Assembly (NCBI RefSeq): GCF_023065955.2
Contig: NW_026622930.1
Coordinates: 20,003,449 to 20,067,448, forward strand
Direction of reading: 5' to 3'
Length of the DNA stretch: 64,000 nt
Source: Ursus arctos
Taxonomy: Eukaryota; Chordata; Mammalia; Carnivora; Ursidae
A model generated the notes under the pieces. That model had not been told where the DNA came from, ran no database searches, and saw only the letters and a program-made list of their open reading frames with translations. Made by a program: the position numbers and the translations under genes. Every line of letters begins with the position of its first letter. Position 1 is the first letter of the stretch. This document shows positions 53,691-64,000 of this stretch, one piece after another.

Positions 53691-55829
53691 AAGCCATTAA
53701 GGCAAGAAACTCATCTGGCTACACACCCTTCTAACAAGTTTTAAGTCTTCCACCAGAATATGACTGGTTTTTTTCACTGTTTTCTTGTATTTTGTCTGAA
53801 GTTTAAGGAGGGTTGATGTAACAAGAAATCCCAGTAATAAACTATAAACCTGGAATTTGTATATACAATTGACATGTGTTTTGTTATGAAAAGGGAAAGT
53901 ATATGAAGTAAGAAGTGGGTGCTTAGTACATGTACCATAAACTAGTGAGCCCAAAAGGCCCTTCTATCAGAAGCTTTATCTAAGCTGGAACTGCAAAGAT
54001 ATGTAGGAATTAGCTAAGGCAAGAAAAGCCTGGCATTAGAAGCAATACTTCAGGTTGAAAAAAAATAATAATAATCCTCTGTGCAAGTCTTATTGGTGTG
54101 AGAGATAGCACTAAGTTTTCATAACAGAAAATTCATTGCTTATTGGAATATAAAGTTTGAGGTTTGGAGTATAAATTCAGCTACCTTGAGTTAAGAGACT
54201 TTTATCTACAAAGTTTTTAAACCTCTTCTTATCTAGAAAAAATTACAGTACAACAGTAGCTTTTTCTCAGAGAAATGATAATGAAAATACACAGCTAGAT
54301 AAGCAAATTAAACTGACACTTGTGCGTTATTAAAAACATTTGCAGTATAAACACTTTAAAGAACAAAAAGTTATAAAAAAATCAAGGTCCTCCCATCAAC
54401 TTATTTATATTGTTATAATTCAGATAAGGTAAATATAGACATCAGAGTAACATTACTACAACTGTCGATACCATAGAAGTTACTCGGTGTTAGAGCAAGA
54501 AAATGGACCTGTCACTTTCTGACTAGACATTCAAAAATGACAGTGTCCCAGCTGTGTTGTCGTATCAACAGCAATGGCACAAATCAGTCACAAGTGAATA
54601 CTTCCTACCTGCTGATCTCTTTTTGGCTTTGGTGCTTTCAGGTCTTCTTTGCTCTGCATACCTTATTAATAACAAATTCTTTACAGATTGGAACCTAATC
54701 CTAGCTGCACCGGATTTAACAAAGTATGGAATATATCAGTGTTCTCTTCTCTTTCTCCTTTAGATGTTGTGTCCAAGAAGCTCATCATTTGCAACCGGTT
54801 TTACAATGGATACCAAAGAATTTACTAACAATTGTCTATAAGAACACTAACAGCCACCAATATTTGAACTCTCAGAAAAGAATAGGACGCCTGACTATGG
54901 CTCAAATGAGAGTGAGTGGCATGATCTATTATGGTGTTCCTTAGTAGTAAACCTAGAGAAAGAATGACCTTCAACAAAATAGTTCTTTATTACTGAAAAA
55001 AAAAAAAAAAGACTATACTGAACAATGTCATCCCAAGTCATAGAAGCCAACATCTACCAGAATTGAAAAGTAATAAAGTGTTTACACGTACTCAAGTGGA
55101 AGAAACTATCAATGCCTTCTGGCATACTTAATATTCTCTTTCTGTTTGCTAGTATAAGTGCATATGTGTATGTTTGGGGTGTGGGTCCAGTCCAATACTA
55201 AGCTTTGCTTGCTGATGCCATTAACAAATATCTGGAGGTCATGGAGGGGGGCACACCAGGTGTGTGTATTTTTGCAGGAGGAATGGATGGACTGTGAGGA
55301 GAGCACTCATTTTAAGAAAAGGCAAAGTCTGGCAGGCAAGAAGAGAACCAAAATTGAGCATACAATGTGATCTTTCACCCAAAGTTTTCTTACAGAGCAG
55401 CCCCCGAGGACTGATTCTTCCAACCCTATAAGAGAAGGTTGCAAGCAATAGAACCTGGAAGATCTAGGTCTATTTGCAAAATGCAAGGTGAGCCAGCCTA
55501 CATGTTTCTAGCACACTGGGACTCCAGAATGGAGTGCAGCCTGGGAGGAGAAGGGTGCTGTCCCATCAATGCCCCAGACACTCCACAAAACTACCACAGT
55601 GCCTTCTGACCCAGCACCAGCTGAAGGAACAGCTGAAAGAAGGAGGGGCCTTCTATAGCCCAGCAGGAATTGCAGACTCAGCCCACGAAACGAGGAAGCT
55701 GAGGACCATATGTCATCATGGGAAAGACTTCTTAATGAGCACACAAGTGATACACCCTGGTGACTTCCAGAAATAATGGAGAGATTTTTTAGGGCCATGA
55801 AGCCTCACTGAAATAGATATTGATGATAG
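53691..55829. other. Unassigned sequence
   Basis: No repeat family placed. Points of note: a pyrimidine tract plus AG at 54740-54764, followed by a short open stretch (see rejected items), A15 at 54996-55010, and opposite-strand frames of 96 and 80 codons at 55508-55798. No exon is claimed. Confidence 0.3.
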
Positions 55830-55990
55830 GTATTCTTTAGTGAGCAGTGACTATGCATCAGACACTGTGTGTATTGCTTTTCTTGCATTCACTCAATCCC
55901 CACATCAACCCCATAAAGTAAGTCCTATGAGCACCACTATGCCAGATGGGAACATACTTAGACTCAGCAAAGGTAACCCCACTTCTAGCT
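55830..55990 (-). mobile_element. MIR, antisense (divergent)
   Basis: GAGCAGTGACTATGCATCAGACACTGTGTGTATTGC, CACTCAATCCCCACATCAACCCCATAAAGTAAGTCC, CCACTATGCCAGATGGGAA: reversed MIR 3' half. Confidence 0.65.
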
Positions 55991-56639
55991 TAAGCCTTCT
56001 TATGGCCAGAGGAAACAGAGAGGGCATCGACTTTTAAAAAGAAGTATTTCAAAATCTGCATCTTCAACATACTGGAATATTTCATGAGTATGTTAAATTG
56101 GCATTTTCTTAGTACAAAATCATGTGCAAAAATAGATAAATAAACTCAACTGTCTAGCACTAGAGATGGGTTCTTGTTTCTGTGGTATCTATTTTGTCTG
56201 GGAAGGGCTCTGAATACTTTTCCAGATGTCTCCCACGTCCTGCCCACTCCCAGGTCATTGTACTCAAATGCTTCTGTTTCCTTAGCCTGTCATACTACCC
56301 TTACTGATGCTAAAATTCTACCGAATACAACACTCTATTTGGCTGAGGTCGGGACCCTTCCTTAGAATTATAAAAAGAATAAAATTATATAAAGCAAAAA
56401 AAATAAGCAAAATGCTCAAAGCGAGGAAACAACTAAGTTTCAACAAATGTCTTGTCTGGACATTGGATTGACACTAAAAAAAGGCCAGTTGGAGAATTGA
56501 TAAATGTTTGGTATAAAATGACTTTACCATCTTTCGGCTTATATATGCTTTTTAATATGTTAATATGTGTGTATCAGTTTACAGCACATCGTGTGTTTTG
56601 CATCAATTATCTCATGTGATTCTTAGAATATTTTAAAGC
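55991..56639. other. Unassigned AT-rich sequence
   Basis: Nothing recognised. Confidence 0.3.
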
Positions 56640-57372
56640 AGGTGTTTGTTAGAGAGGCAGTAAAATCGAATGGGGTCGCGATATCTGGTTGAAAGCCTGT
56701 TTTTGCCACTTATTGTCTATACAACCGTAGCCAAGTACTGATGGTCCCCAACGTATAAAGGTTTAACTTCCGACTTCTCAGCTCATGATGGTGCAAAAAC
56801 AATACACATTCAGTAGAAACCATACTTTGAATTTTAAATTTTGATCTTTTCCCAGGCAAACAATATGTGGTACGATCTTCTCTCGTGATGCTGGGCAGTG
56901 GCAGTGAGACAGTTCCCACCCAGCCAGGCAATCCCAGGGTGAGCAACCAGTACACTTACAACCATTCGGTGTCCACGTAACTATTCTGTGTTTCAATCTC
57001 AGTACGGTATTCAATAAATTACTTGAGATAGTCAACACCTTATTGTAGAATAAGCATTGCGTTAGCTGGTTTTGTCCAACTGTACGCTAATTTAAGTCTG
57101 TTTAAGGCATGTTTAAGGCAGGCTGGGCTAAGCTATGACGTTTGCTAGGTTAGGTGCATTAAATGCATTTTCAACAGGTGCATTTTCAATTGACCTGGGC
57201 TTCTCAGGATATAACACCATTGTAAGTGGAGGAAGATCTGTTACGTAATTTCCTTGGGAGACAGTTTCTTCATCTATAAAATGGGATGACAAAAAATAGC
57301 ACCTACCTCTATTGTTTGGGGCATAAATAGGTGTGAGAATGTCTATGAGGCATCTGGTACATAATAAACACC
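56640..57372 (+). mobile_element. MIR SINE, split by a Tigger element
   Basis: Left: GGTTGAAAGCCTGTTTTTGCCACTTATTGTCTATACAACCGTAGCCAAG (to 56737). Right: TTACGTAATTTCCTTGGGAGACAGTTTCTTCATCTATAAAATGGGATGAC, then CATCTGGTACATAATAAACACC (57241-57372). Joined, the two give the standard MIR order with the break inside the CAAGTTACTTAACC word. Confidence 0.8.
56738..57240 (+). mobile_element. Tigger-class DNA transposon (non-autonomous) inside MIR
   Basis: Starts CTGATGGTCCCCAACGTATAAAGG next to TA and ends GTAAGTGGAGGAAGATCTG. Internal: GGTGCAAAAACAATACACATTCAGTAGAAACC, ACGATCTTCTCTCGTGATGCTGGGCAG and AGGCTGGGCTAAGCTATGACG. It is a pogo/Tigger family different from the MER8-like copies, both ends are present and it has no transposase. 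Confidence 0.75.
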
Positions 57373-57518
57373 TACTCCATGACAGGCACAATTCTGTTCT
57401 CTACAGTTATCAATTAATTCAGTACTCAGGATGAAGTAGATATTATTATCCGTGTTTTACAGATCAGAAAACCAAGGTACAGCAAGCAAGATGTAGAACT
57501 TGCCCAAGGCACGTTTTC
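57365..57518 (-). mobile_element. MIR SINE, antisense, abutting the previous MIR
   Basis: ACACCTACTCCATGACAGGCACAATTCTGTTCTC, ATCCGTGTTTTACAGATCAGAAAACCAAGG, GAACTTGCCCAAGGCACG: reversed MIR. Its 3' end touches the 3' end of the sense MIR at 57372. Confidence 0.8.
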
Positions 57519-58723
57519 TTTCAGAGTGTTACATCTTTCATTCTCTTTTTTTCTTATTAGAACCATTTCCTGCTCACAAAGAAGGCAAGTTTATACAAAT
57601 AATTGGCCCATGTTATCAAAGAACTTATTAGACAACGATAGAGCTGAAACTCATATCCATCTTCTTTGCCCTACTCATGTGATGAACAAAAGGAATCACA
57701 GAATCATGTCATGTATTACAAGGTATATAAGAGCTCCATACTCTTGCACTACCACTTATTGGAATATTAATGTAAGTATGACTTGCATGAAATAGAGTTT
57801 TTAAAATAAAATGAAAGCCTTTCAGAAAATGACTACTAGAAAGCAGGCTGACTAATACAAAACCCTTTAATATACCCCCAAAGAAGTCATTTAAAATCAG
57901 GGTCCATGGAGTAATTAAATAACTCAGCTGTTTATTAGTGGTTCTTAACATGAATTTATGTTATGGGCAATTGCCCATTTTTTTTCTCTCAAAAAAAAAA
58001 GTTCTTAACTTGATGAATGGAAATAAGATAGTCAAGGAATGAACAGGCATCAATGAAGCAATTATTCTGTGCCCACCCCCACACAAACCACTGCAGAATA
58101 TCAGCAGTGATTGCAAATGGAACAAAAACACCAGTATTGATCTAGTATCAACTTACTTCTAACACAAAATCCACATTCATTCTGCAAATATATGAACATA
58201 CAGTTACAAAGTAGAGGGTGCCACTAAGCCCAAGGTCATAAGCAAACCCAATGTCAAGATCAAATCAAAGCATTATCATTCCTTAAAGATGCTCTAACCC
58301 TTTCCAATTTATTTGTTTTGTTTTATTTTTGCCTTTACTCAACTCCTCCTCTTTGTTTAGTGTTTAAAATTATTTATGAACACATTTTGTAAAAATAAGA
58401 GTTTCCGTGGAGATTTGAGCCTTTGGTTGCCTGGCCCTTGTCACCAGGGCTACTGGCACAGAAGAACCAAGGTATGCCCAAGTTAATCCCTGGGTTCCGG
58501 GTGCACCTGTTCCTCACTTCTACCATGTAGCAGAAATCCGAGCTCCTCACAGTAATGAAGGTTGATTGCTGCCATAGGTTCAGCGCTTCTTTCTTTCTTC
58601 ACTGGTCTATTAGCATGACAACCCTGAAGAAATCAAGTGTGAATCACACTTGGGAGTTTAAGGGATAGATCCTTTACTGTCTCCTGATGGAAGTGTTTCA
58701 GCCTGCGGCCTGGAATCTCTACT
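57519..58723. other. Unassigned sequence
   Basis: Low-complexity T/A runs at 57977-58002. No element recognised; the 89-codon frame at 57526-57795 has no domain. Confidence 0.3.
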
Positions 58724-58736
58724 AGAACAGAGGCTT

Positions 58737-58828
58737 CAACTCACGAGTTGGAGCCCCACATTGGGTGTAGAGATTACTAAAAAAACAAATAAATAAAAAT
58801 ATGTTGGTTTTTCATAAAAGAAAAAAAA
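58737..58828 (+). mobile_element. 5'-truncated SINEC with extra 3' segment
   Basis: Starts inside the SINE body (CTCACGAGTTGGAGCCCCACATTGGG, GTGTAGAGATTACT) and has a first A/AAAT-rich tail at about 58779-58798. About 20 bp of non-SINE sequence (ATGTTGGTTTTTCATAAAAG) and a second A-run follow. Perfect TSD AGAACAGAGGCTT at 58724-58736 and 58829-58841 encloses the whole unit. Confidence 0.85.
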
Positions 58829-58841
58829 AGAACAGAGGCTT

Positions 58842-59659
58842 AAGTTGTAGGGTGATAAGTACAAATTTCTTGTACCGAATAGGTCCCTGTGAGTTATTGG
58901 ACCAGTTCTGCTTCCATCCCTTGGTGCCTGGATCCACATATTCTGGCTCTTGAAGACACAGTACTATATATTGCTCATTGAAGCAGCTCACGTGCTGCAC
59001 TGTGGGGTCAGAATCCCCAAACCACAGATGTTATTGTTGACCTGGTATGGTAGCCAAGACTTAACAGGCAATCCATCATCATTTTTTTGGGCCAGTTCTG
59101 GGTGACAGGGTACATGATAGCCAGCCTATCCCTCTCTTTCTTTGCCATCAAATGGGTTCTTCGGTCGAAGGCAATGTTGTTATTGGATCAGGCATTCTGT
59201 GTGCCTTCTGAAAAGACATGAGCAGAGGAACTGGGGGTAGTGAAGGCAAACACAAATGCAGAAGTTGTACACTCTGGAAAGGAAGAACTTCGGCCATCTC
59301 TAAGAAACATAGGAACATGGGGAATGTATCCATTGACCCCTGTCTCTAAGGACACGAACTGTTCCCAGCTTCTGGCTTGGGTACTCAGTTACACAGGTCG
59401 ATGTACAGGGTCTCCGAACGTCTGCATCAGCAGACACAAGAGGTTCGCAGCGTGAGCTGCATGGAGCGCTGTCAGGTTGGGTCTGCACGTGTCAGCGAGA
59501 GCCCACAGATGGCTGGTCGCCTTAGCAGCGGCTGGAGTAAGAGGACGTTGAGCCAAAATGATCTCAGACGGCACATAATAGAAGGCTTCCTTTATAAACA
59601 ATGCTTTAACTTTTAAAATTATAGTTATCTATCATGCAGTTATAGGACTCATGAACATA
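58842..59659. other. Unassigned sequence, fairly GC-balanced
   Basis: Repeat-free by eye. Many short frames overlap on both strands at 59148-59616 (60-79 codons) with no domain. The strand-neutral composition at 59380-59540 includes several CpGs. It might be a decayed retroviral internal region or single-copy DNA; I could not decide. Confidence 0.3.
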
Positions 59660-59885
59660 GCCATCTAAGAGTAATAGCAAGTATTTGCGTAACACTTTCT
59701 ATTTGCCAGATATCCTAAGGGTTTCACATATGGTAAGTCATTTACATTCGCCACCAACCTATAAGAGAAGATAATCATGCAAATGAGGAAACTGAGGCAC
59801 AGAGTAGTTGTGTAAATTAGCTAAGGAGACAATACTAGTAAGTGAAAGAGCCAAGACCTGAACCCAGATTTTTATACTGCCTAAA
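59660..59885 (-). mobile_element. MIR SINE, antisense
   Basis: ACACTTTCTATTTGCCAGATATCCTAAGGG, AATCATGCAAATGAGGAAACTGAGGCACAGAG, CTAGTAAGTGAAAGAGCCAAGACCTGAACCCAG: near-complete reversed MIR. Confidence 0.8.
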
Positions 59886-60704
59886 AGATAAATGGTTCTG
59901 CGGTAACTTTAAAATAAGAGAAGGGATGAACTGTAGGCAACTAGAGGCTGGGGCCAGTTTGGAGGTGGGGCGGTCCTGAGGGTGAGGAGGGATATGAAAG
60001 ATTTTATCCCAAGTCTCCTGGGACTAATCTCCTGGAAGTGACTATAGCACATGGCCCATGGTATTGTAGCCCTTAAATTACTGTGTTGAGACCTGATTAA
60101 AGCTCTAGGTAAATGCCTCCCGAGTAAGATAAAAAAAAAAAAAAAAAAAACCCTGCAGCCTGTAAGGCCTACAGCATTTTGTACCACAGATCCCTTTGTC
60201 CTTCTGGTGACAGAATAATATTTTTAGGAGTAGAAAATGCAACTGATTATTACAAAGGAAAGCAAATTAGCTAACAACATTTTTTTAAAGAAACAAATCT
60301 GTGATATAATACATATGTCTTCTATGTCATGCACTAAAAACTAAGATCTTGCTGGAGTAACTACACCATTTCAAGAATACTTTTGAAGTATATACAACAA
60401 TTGTGATAAGAAATATTTGCGGTTTCTCTTGATCACCAAGTCACAGCTACTGCTAAAATTACTAAGGTTTGTGGCTTACCCTCAGAAGAAAATGATGAAT
60501 GTCACCTAGAAGTTTGTGAAAATAAAGATGTAATTTTTCCCATTCATATTAATCACCCTCTTGAATTCTTTGATACACACTTTGCATATTCATGGAACCC
60601 CTGGAGAGGGACAGGAACATGGAAACATCCAATGGAGGAATAGCAGGCAGTGATTTCACTTTCTAGAATACATTTCAATGTCCTTATGTTGCTTCACTAA
60701 CCTA
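59886..60704. other. Unassigned sequence with A20
   Basis: A 20-base A-run lies at 60131-60150. No recognisable retrocopy precedes it and no TSD was found. Confidence 0.3.
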
Positions 60705-60800
60705 CTGGATACCCAGCTGGGTAAACAGTGGTGAACAAGCAGCGGTTCCTGCCTCATGTAATTCCAGCTAAGCACACATGCGTGTACATGTTGGATAGAA
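60705..60800 (-). mobile_element. Possible L2 3' region, antisense
   Basis: GGATACCCAGCTGGGTAAACAGTGGTGAACAAGCAGCGGTTCCTGCCTCATG resembles the reversed L2 word GGGGATACAGCAGTGAACAAGACAG...TCCCTGCCCTCATG. Confidence 0.45.
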
Positions 60801-61854
60801 ACTAGATACATTAGCAATTTCTTATGACAAATTATGCCTGAGCTAAATTATGACAAACTAAAGAGCATCTACTTGTTACGATACATCCTATCACATGAAC
60901 AATGCTGGTATTCAAGTACTGCCTAAATTAATTTAGCAGAAAAGTGAAGAAAGGATTTTCCATACAAATTTTCAATTTCTTTTTCCCTTTTAATTCTTCA
61001 CGCAACCTGCATTACAATAGAAGGAGTTTAAAAAATAAGAGCCCTAAAGTTAATTTTTTTCCATAACCATAAAGGTAACAGGAAGGTCAGGAGGGTTCAG
61101 GAAATGATATGCTGGTGTTAAATTACTGCATTTCACACACATTTTGAACTGCCACAGTAGACATGCTCACATTCACCTACAAATACAGGATCAGATCTGT
61201 AGTTGATCTGGATTCACCTAAAAATACAGAAAAGATCTAAAGATGAATACAAAATACTTTTGTATTGGCTGCCATTCGAGGCATACCAAGCCTTACTCTT
61301 TCCACGGGAGTGATTGAGAGAGGAGTTGATGTAGGATACAGAGTGGGAATCAGAAATCTTAGTCCTGAATGCTAAGCAGTTTGTCTAAACAATCAGTAAA
61401 TCTAGGAAGGTTGCACAAAACACTGATTTTATATTTGGTGTTTGAAGTCTTGACATTGCTAGAAATTAATAATGATTGCAGTAACTAGGAAGTAATAGAT
61501 TAATTATCATTGTAATGACTAGTATAAAATTAAGTTATAAAATGACTTTAATAAATCAAAGAGAAATGAGCAAAGTCTGAAAGAGTATTGTGAAATTGTG
61601 TTTTCATTAAGTCGCCAGAGGATCCAGCCTACCAATAAGAGATTATCAGAGGACTATTATTCAAGGTCATTCCTATATAAAGGAGGTTATAGAAACTTTC
61701 TGTGACAGAAAACCTTCTAATAACTGCAAGTTGTCCCCCCTAATAAACCCTGTATTAAGGAGTATTGACTGACAAAATACTGGGCCTTCCAACAAGATCC
61801 AAAGCTAAATAACTACATACTTCACAGTTATCCAAACTATAAAGAACTGCCAAA
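60801..61854. other. Unassigned AT-rich sequence
   Basis: No recognised element or exon. Confidence 0.3.
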
Positions 61855-62301
61855 TTTATTCTTCTTACTGAAAGTCTGCTATGTGACAAGTACTAGGCCA
61901 AGTGCTGGGACTACAGTATTAAAAAAATAGACACTCTCCCAGACTTCTTGGAGTCAGGATATCAGGCAAGTAATCACTGTAAAGTGTGATGCATGTTATG
62001 ATGTGAAAAGTCCAGCTGTAGGAGCACAAAGAAGAGACACTGAACCTGGTGTGGGATGTCCAGGAACCATAAAGGATATGGGAGAACTGGTGAAATGAAA
62101 GGGAAGAGGGTGGATACAGAAAGAATATTCCAGGGAAAAGAACTCTGCTCATGAGGATTTGTGGGGTTTGAGGGATCACGGTACTTTTAAGGAGCTGAAA
62201 GTCAGGAGTAGCAGGAACGTAGACTAAGAGGAGAGGAAAATGAACAAGGTGAGGCTGGGAAAGCCCACAGGGGCCACACCATAGGCCCCCTTGTAGGCCA
62301 T

Positions 62302-62888
62302 TGTTGAATTGAATTGTGTACCTCCCGAAAGACATGATGAAGTCCTGCTCCCAGTACCTGTGAATGTGACCTTATTTGGAAATAGGATCTTGCAGGTGTA
62401 ATCCATTTAAGATGAGTTCATACTAAAGCAGGGTAGGTCCTAATCCAATGTTTTTGGTTTTCTTTTCTTTCTTTTTTTAAGATTTTGTTTTTAAGTAATC
62501 TCTACTCAACGTGGGGCTCAAACTCACAACCCCAAGATCAAGAGTCATAACCCCATGATCAAGAGTCACTCCACCAACCGAGCCAGCCAGACGCCCCCGT
62601 AATTGGTTTTCATATAAGAGAAGAACACCATGTGAAGACACGGAGACCCACTGAGGGAAGACTGGCATGTGAAGACAGAGGTACTGCAAGTGTGCTGCCG
62701 CAAACCAAGGAAAGCCCAGGGTATCAGAAGCTAGAAGAAGCAAGGAAGGATCTCCTCCCCGAAGGAGGCCGTCAGAGGACCTTGACTTCAGACTTCAAGC
62801 CTCCAAACTGTGAAAGAAAACATTTCTTTCATTTTAAGCCACCCCAGTTTGTAGTAATTTGTTTTGGCAACCCCTAGGAAACTGATAA
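62302..62888 (+). mobile_element. MaLR LTR, MLT1-type, inside L2 and carrying a SINEC
   Basis: TGTTGAATTGAATTGTGTACC, GTGAATGTGACCTTATTTGGAAATAGG, AACACCATGTGAAGACACGGAG, ACTGTGAAAGAAAACATTTC, TTAAGCCACCCCAGTTTGTAG and the end GGCAACCCCTAGGAAACTGATA. Complete LTR apart from the SINE insertion at 62463. Confidence 0.85.
62463..62598 (-). mobile_element. SINEC, short type, antisense, inside the MLT1 LTR
   Basis: TTTTAAGATTTTGTTTTTAAGTAATCTCTACTCAACGTGGGGC, then GAGCCAGCCAGACGCCCCC. The GTAGAGATTACTT body without the CT-rich 3' half marks the short Can-SINE form. TSD TTGGTTTTC at 62454-62462 and 62603-62611. Confidence 0.9.
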
Positions 62889-63060
62889 CTTAAGAGTTTT
62901 GACTCTTCCTCTGGCCGGAGGCATGCCACTGGCAAGATTTGATTAGGGGAGCAATCTCATCGATTTTCAGTTTAAAAGGATGACTCCAACGACACTGGAA
63001 AATACAGAGTGGCAGGAGAGCAAGACTAGTTGAAGAGAAACCGGAGGCAGTAGCAGTAAA

Positions 63061-64000
63061 ACTGGACGTTGAGCTGCCAGGAATCACACCCAATTATTCC
63101 CATTAGAGTTGTGCTAGCAAAAACACGATGGCTTCCACTGCTTGGCAGCAATACTGTGGCCCAAAGGATGCTCCAAACTGGAAAGCAAAACTCCAGGACT
63201 TGCTACCATGCGACCCAAAGATGGAGTCTGCACATGCTGTTTCCTCATGTTGCCCTTTGGGGGCGATGAGGATGTCTCCGTAAAGCAACTCAGCAGTAAA
63301 GGAAGTAGTGACCGTAAGTTCTAGTTTCCACTTTGGTATGACAGTGTCATGATGGAAGAAGTTTTCAAGCCCAGGAAGAGAATTCAAAAAATGTTGGGAA
63401 GCCACACATGACAATGCCCACAATGCTCAGCAAATGGAATAATCAAACCATACCTCTTAACCCAGAAGTCCGAGATTCCTACTTACTTTATCCCTTCTCT
63501 TATCCCCATATCCACTTAATCTTCAAATTATGTTGATTTCACAAGCTTAATGTCTCTCAGCAGAGACATTATTTTTGTCTCCTGCACCCCCCCCCCCCCG
63601 TTTCAATGTAATTGGGTATTCTTCCTGGCGGAATCACTTCTGAGACTGGTTCTCCTACAGCCTTGAGAGTCTGTGAGCTAACTACAATTTAACTAATATC
63701 TTCTTGTTAAGTCAGTCAGATTCTGGTGTTTACAATCCAGAATCCAGACTTCTATATCAAGAAAAAAAAAACAGAAGAGGCCAGATTTGGTGAAAAGGAA
63801 CTGTTAGATAATAAGTTGTCACAACAGGTTATGTCCATAAACAAAGAGAACTCGTATTTTCCAGGAGTGGATGTAATGAACCCAGAAGAATGAAATATAT
63901 TGACAGCATTTTAATGCAATGGCATCTAACTCATTTTCTTACCCAAACTGGCCTTCGATAATAAATTTATTACCAAACAAATGCATGAAATGTGTAGTAT
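63061..64000. other. Unassigned sequence with C13 tract
   Basis: A 13-base C-run at 63587-63599, preceded by a small inverted repeat (TGTCTCT/AGAGACA). Frames at 63069-63423 on both strands overlap and lack domains. Confidence 0.3.

Larger units (their letters stand above)
61855..63060 (-). mobile_element. L2 LINE, antisense, split by an MLT1 LTR
   Basis: Left part to 62301: CTGCTATGTGACAAGTACTAGGCCAAGTGCTGGG, GAATATTCCAGGGAAAAGAACTC and CCCTTGTAGGCCA. Right part from 62889: AGAGTTTTGACTCTTCC, CAGTTTAAAAGGATGACTCC, GGAAAATACAGAGTGGCAGGAGAGCAAGAC. Together these give one collinear reversed L2 3' region. The 138-codon frame on - (61919-62335) is in the sense strand of this L2 but is not a conserved L2 ORF. 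Confidence 0.7.

Noticed and set aside
54726..54944. Possible exon: pyrimidine tract plus AG at 54740-54764, short open stretch, then AGAGTGAGT
   Set aside because: Acceptor- and donor-like words fit loosely, but the roughly 146-bp stretch has no recognisable protein similarity and such pairs are common by chance in this much sequence.
54996..55010. A15 run, considered as a retrocopy tail for the 54765 open stretch
   Set aside because: No TSD and no recognisable parent gene.
60131..60150. A20 run, considered as the tail of a processed pseudogene
   Set aside because: No gene-like sequence upstream on either strand and no flanking duplication found.
61919..62335. 138-codon frame on -
   Set aside because: It lies within L2 3' UTR-type sequence and enters the MLT1 LTR; no L2 ORF2 motif is visible.
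63550..63567. TGTCTCT...AGAGACA small inverted repeat near the C13 tract
   Set aside because: Arms of 7 bp are expected by chance at this scale; no transcript context to call a terminator or hairpin RNA.

Overview
The window is vertebrate nuclear DNA, and it is mammalian and carnivoran. It holds at least a dozen tRNA-Lys-derived SINEs of the SINEC (Can-SINE) type, recognised by the head GGGGCGCCTGGGTGGC, an internal pol III B-box-like stretch and an (AAAT)n/A-rich tail. SINEC elements occur only in Carnivora. Several copies (16855, 33254, 34029, 51769) have the body variant with GGCACAGCGGTTAAGCG and/or the GTTCCCTCTCTCGCTGGC 3' region, which I associate with bears and giant panda. Ursidae is therefore the best guess; the subfamily assignment is from memory.

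I find no convincing protein-coding exon, rRNA, tRNA, CRISPR array, bacterial operon or CpG island. The window reads as intergenic or deep-intronic DNA: AT-rich, CpG-poor, and a palimpsest of mobile elements of different ages. The oldest layer is MIR and L2. Next come MER5-type hAT and Tigger DNA transposons, MLT1/MLT2 LTRs and L1M/HAL1 LINEs. The youngest are carnivore L1 and SINEC insertions, many with clear target-site duplications (TSDs).

Layout. 0-12 kb: MLT1 LTRs at 1.1 and 3.5 kb, a MIR split by a SINEC at 2.7-3.1 kb, L2 pieces at 5.7 and 10.7-11.4 kb, and a SINEC at 11.5 kb. 12-24 kb: SINECs at 15.9, 16.9, 17.1 and 23.8 kb, an MLT2 LTR with an internal tetranucleotide array at 17.9 kb, a Tigger at 19.3 kb and a compound microsatellite at 22.3 kb. 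24-36 kb: an old L1 interrupted by a Tigger that is itself interrupted by a SINEC (24.4-25.9 kb), a MER5-type element at 27.4 kb, an unexplained 153-codon ORF at 32.5-33.0 kb, and an inverted pair of bear-type SINECs at 33.3 and 34.0 kb. 36-48 kb: a tiny L1 tail insertion, LTRs at 37.1-38.1 kb, a polypurine array at 41 kb, and the largest element, a 5'-truncated L1 (44.7-47.4 kb) with a broken ORF2. 48-64 kb: a long AT/CG-alternating palindrome at 49.05 kb, two more copies of an LTR-like family, SINECs, an L1M/HAL1-like antisense block, a Tigger inside a MIR at 56.7 kb, and an L2 split by an MLT1 that carries a SINEC at 61.9-63.1 kb.

Several repeat-free blocks (about 5.0, 13.1, 26.8, 30.9, 34.9, 39.3 and 50.0 kb) look like conserved non-coding or enhancer sequence. 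They are rich in homeodomain, octamer, RFX or NFI-like words. Comparative alignment would be needed to confirm this. Nothing here forms an operon-like or novel enzymatic system, and repeat family names below the superfamily level are from memory of consensus sequences.
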